Source: Sulfurovum sp. (GTDB taxonomy: Bacteria > Campylobacterota > Campylobacteria > Campylobacterales > Sulfurovaceae). From it: a stretch of 34,192 nt of DNA. Below are positions 33,715-34,192 of the stretch, one piece after another. The notes beneath the pieces are model-generated. The model had not been told where the DNA came from and did not search any database. It saw only the letters and a list, made by a program, of their open reading frames with translations. Numbering within the stretch: the first letter of the stretch is position 1; each line of letters begins with the position of its first letter. The stretch spans positions 1-34,192 of the forward strand of contig JALUYL010000084.1 of NCBI GenBank assembly GCA_027012955.1, written 5' to 3'. A program made the position numbers and the translations under genes.

Positions 33715-34192
33715 GTGCTAAGTGCAGTAGAGAGAAAAATAGAACAGTTTATAGCAGATTTGAATGACAAAGAAGTGGCATCACTGTATGCCCGTCTTCC
33801 TCATGGTAAAAGACTACGTGCAAAACTCATTTTGAAAATAGCAGGTCACTCTTTAGCTGTGGTTAAAACGGCAGCTATTGTCGAGATGATACATGCAGCA
33901 AGTCTTTTGCACGATGATGTCATAGATGATGCGTACACAAGACGTTCACGTCCTTCTCTTAATGCACTCTACGGCAATAAAACTGCCATTATGTTAGGGG
34001 ATATCCTCTACTCAAAAGGTTTTTTAGAGTTAAACAACATTAGCCCAGATGTGGCTAAGATGGTTTCCGATGCTGTCGTGCAACTAAGCCTTGGTGAACT
34101 CAAAGATGTTTCACTCTCAAAAAGATTTAACACAGATAAAGCCATTTACCTAGAAATGATTTATCAAAAAACTGCTTCGCTTATGGAAGCGT
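33715..34192 (+). CDS. Polyprenyl (octaprenyl-type) diphosphate synthase, 5' part
   Basis: An isoprenyl diphosphate synthase cut off by the window end (159 codons seen). It starts at GTG 33715, the only good start after an in-frame stop at 33700, with AAGG about ten bases upstream. The LPHGKRLRAKLIL block near residue 29 binds diphosphate. The first aspartate-rich motif is D67-D68-V-I-D71 in SLLHDDVIDDAYTRRSRPSLN. The GDILYSKGF and QLSLGELKDV segments follow as in IspB-type enzymes. It probably makes the side chain of menaquinone, though ispA-type chain length cannot be excluded from this part. Confidence 0.88.
   Translation, partial: MLSAVERKIEQFIADLNDKEVASLYARLPHGKRLRAKLILKIAGHSLAVVKTAAIVEMIHAASLLHDDVIDDAYTRRSRPSLNALYGNKTAIMLGDILYSKGFLELNNISPDVAKMVSDAVVQLSLGELKDVSLSKRFNTDKAIYLEMIYQKTASLMEA

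Overview
The window looks like a chromosomal segment of a free-living Campylobacterota (Sulfurovum/Sulfurimonas-like). This rests on protein style and gene order, not on a database match: secA followed by a LolC/E-type permease, overlapping gene starts and stops, AT-rich spacers, TATAAT boxes with weak -35 elements, and small lineage-type proteins. Most genes are core housekeeping. Accessory material lies at the left edge, at 5457-6386, at 18650-20290 and around 27.9-28.2 kb.

Layout. At 89-790 (-) lies an AT-rich membrane protein interrupted by an in-frame TGA. At 999-5464 (+) a two-gene unit encodes a FadE-type acyl-CoA dehydrogenase and a fused PlsC-like acyltransferase/alpha-beta hydrolase. 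A membrane-anchored Mrr-like nuclease (-) and YchJ (+) follow. mltG (-) and a YhdP/AsmA-like protein (+) overlap at their 5' ends. Next come a DUF4395-type membrane protein (-, TTG start) and an exported protein with short repeats (+). The minus-strand run at 12060-19236 reads in two blocks, secA-lolC/E and vapB-vapC-CinA-like-MFS-tapT. A REP-associated tyrosine transposase (RAYT) gene at 19649-20098 sits between two near-identical REP clusters, next to rpoD (-).

The right half is mostly plus strand: leuD-leuB (leucine synthesis), purU (formate/one-carbon), trmL with a 48-residue membrane protein, and glyS. A structured, gene-poor spacer follows, with a small exported peptide and a class II aldolase-fold protein (-) that lacks its metal ligands. 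The window ends with rsmH-ftsL-RND pump as an overlapping operon, a small acidic protein, and the 5' part of a polyprenyl diphosphate synthase cut by the window edge.

Themes are envelope building (MltG, FtsL, RsmH, SecA, Lol-like, AsmA-like, RND, polyprenyl synthase), tRNA modification (TapT, TrmL) and core metabolism. The items most worth following are the fadE/acyltransferase-hydrolase pair, the nested RAYT/REP structure, the divergent 5' overlap of mltG with the AsmA-like gene, and the 27.9-28.0 kb spacer with an RNase P-like motif and a dispersed 19-bp repeat. No tRNA, rRNA or CRISPR array was seen.
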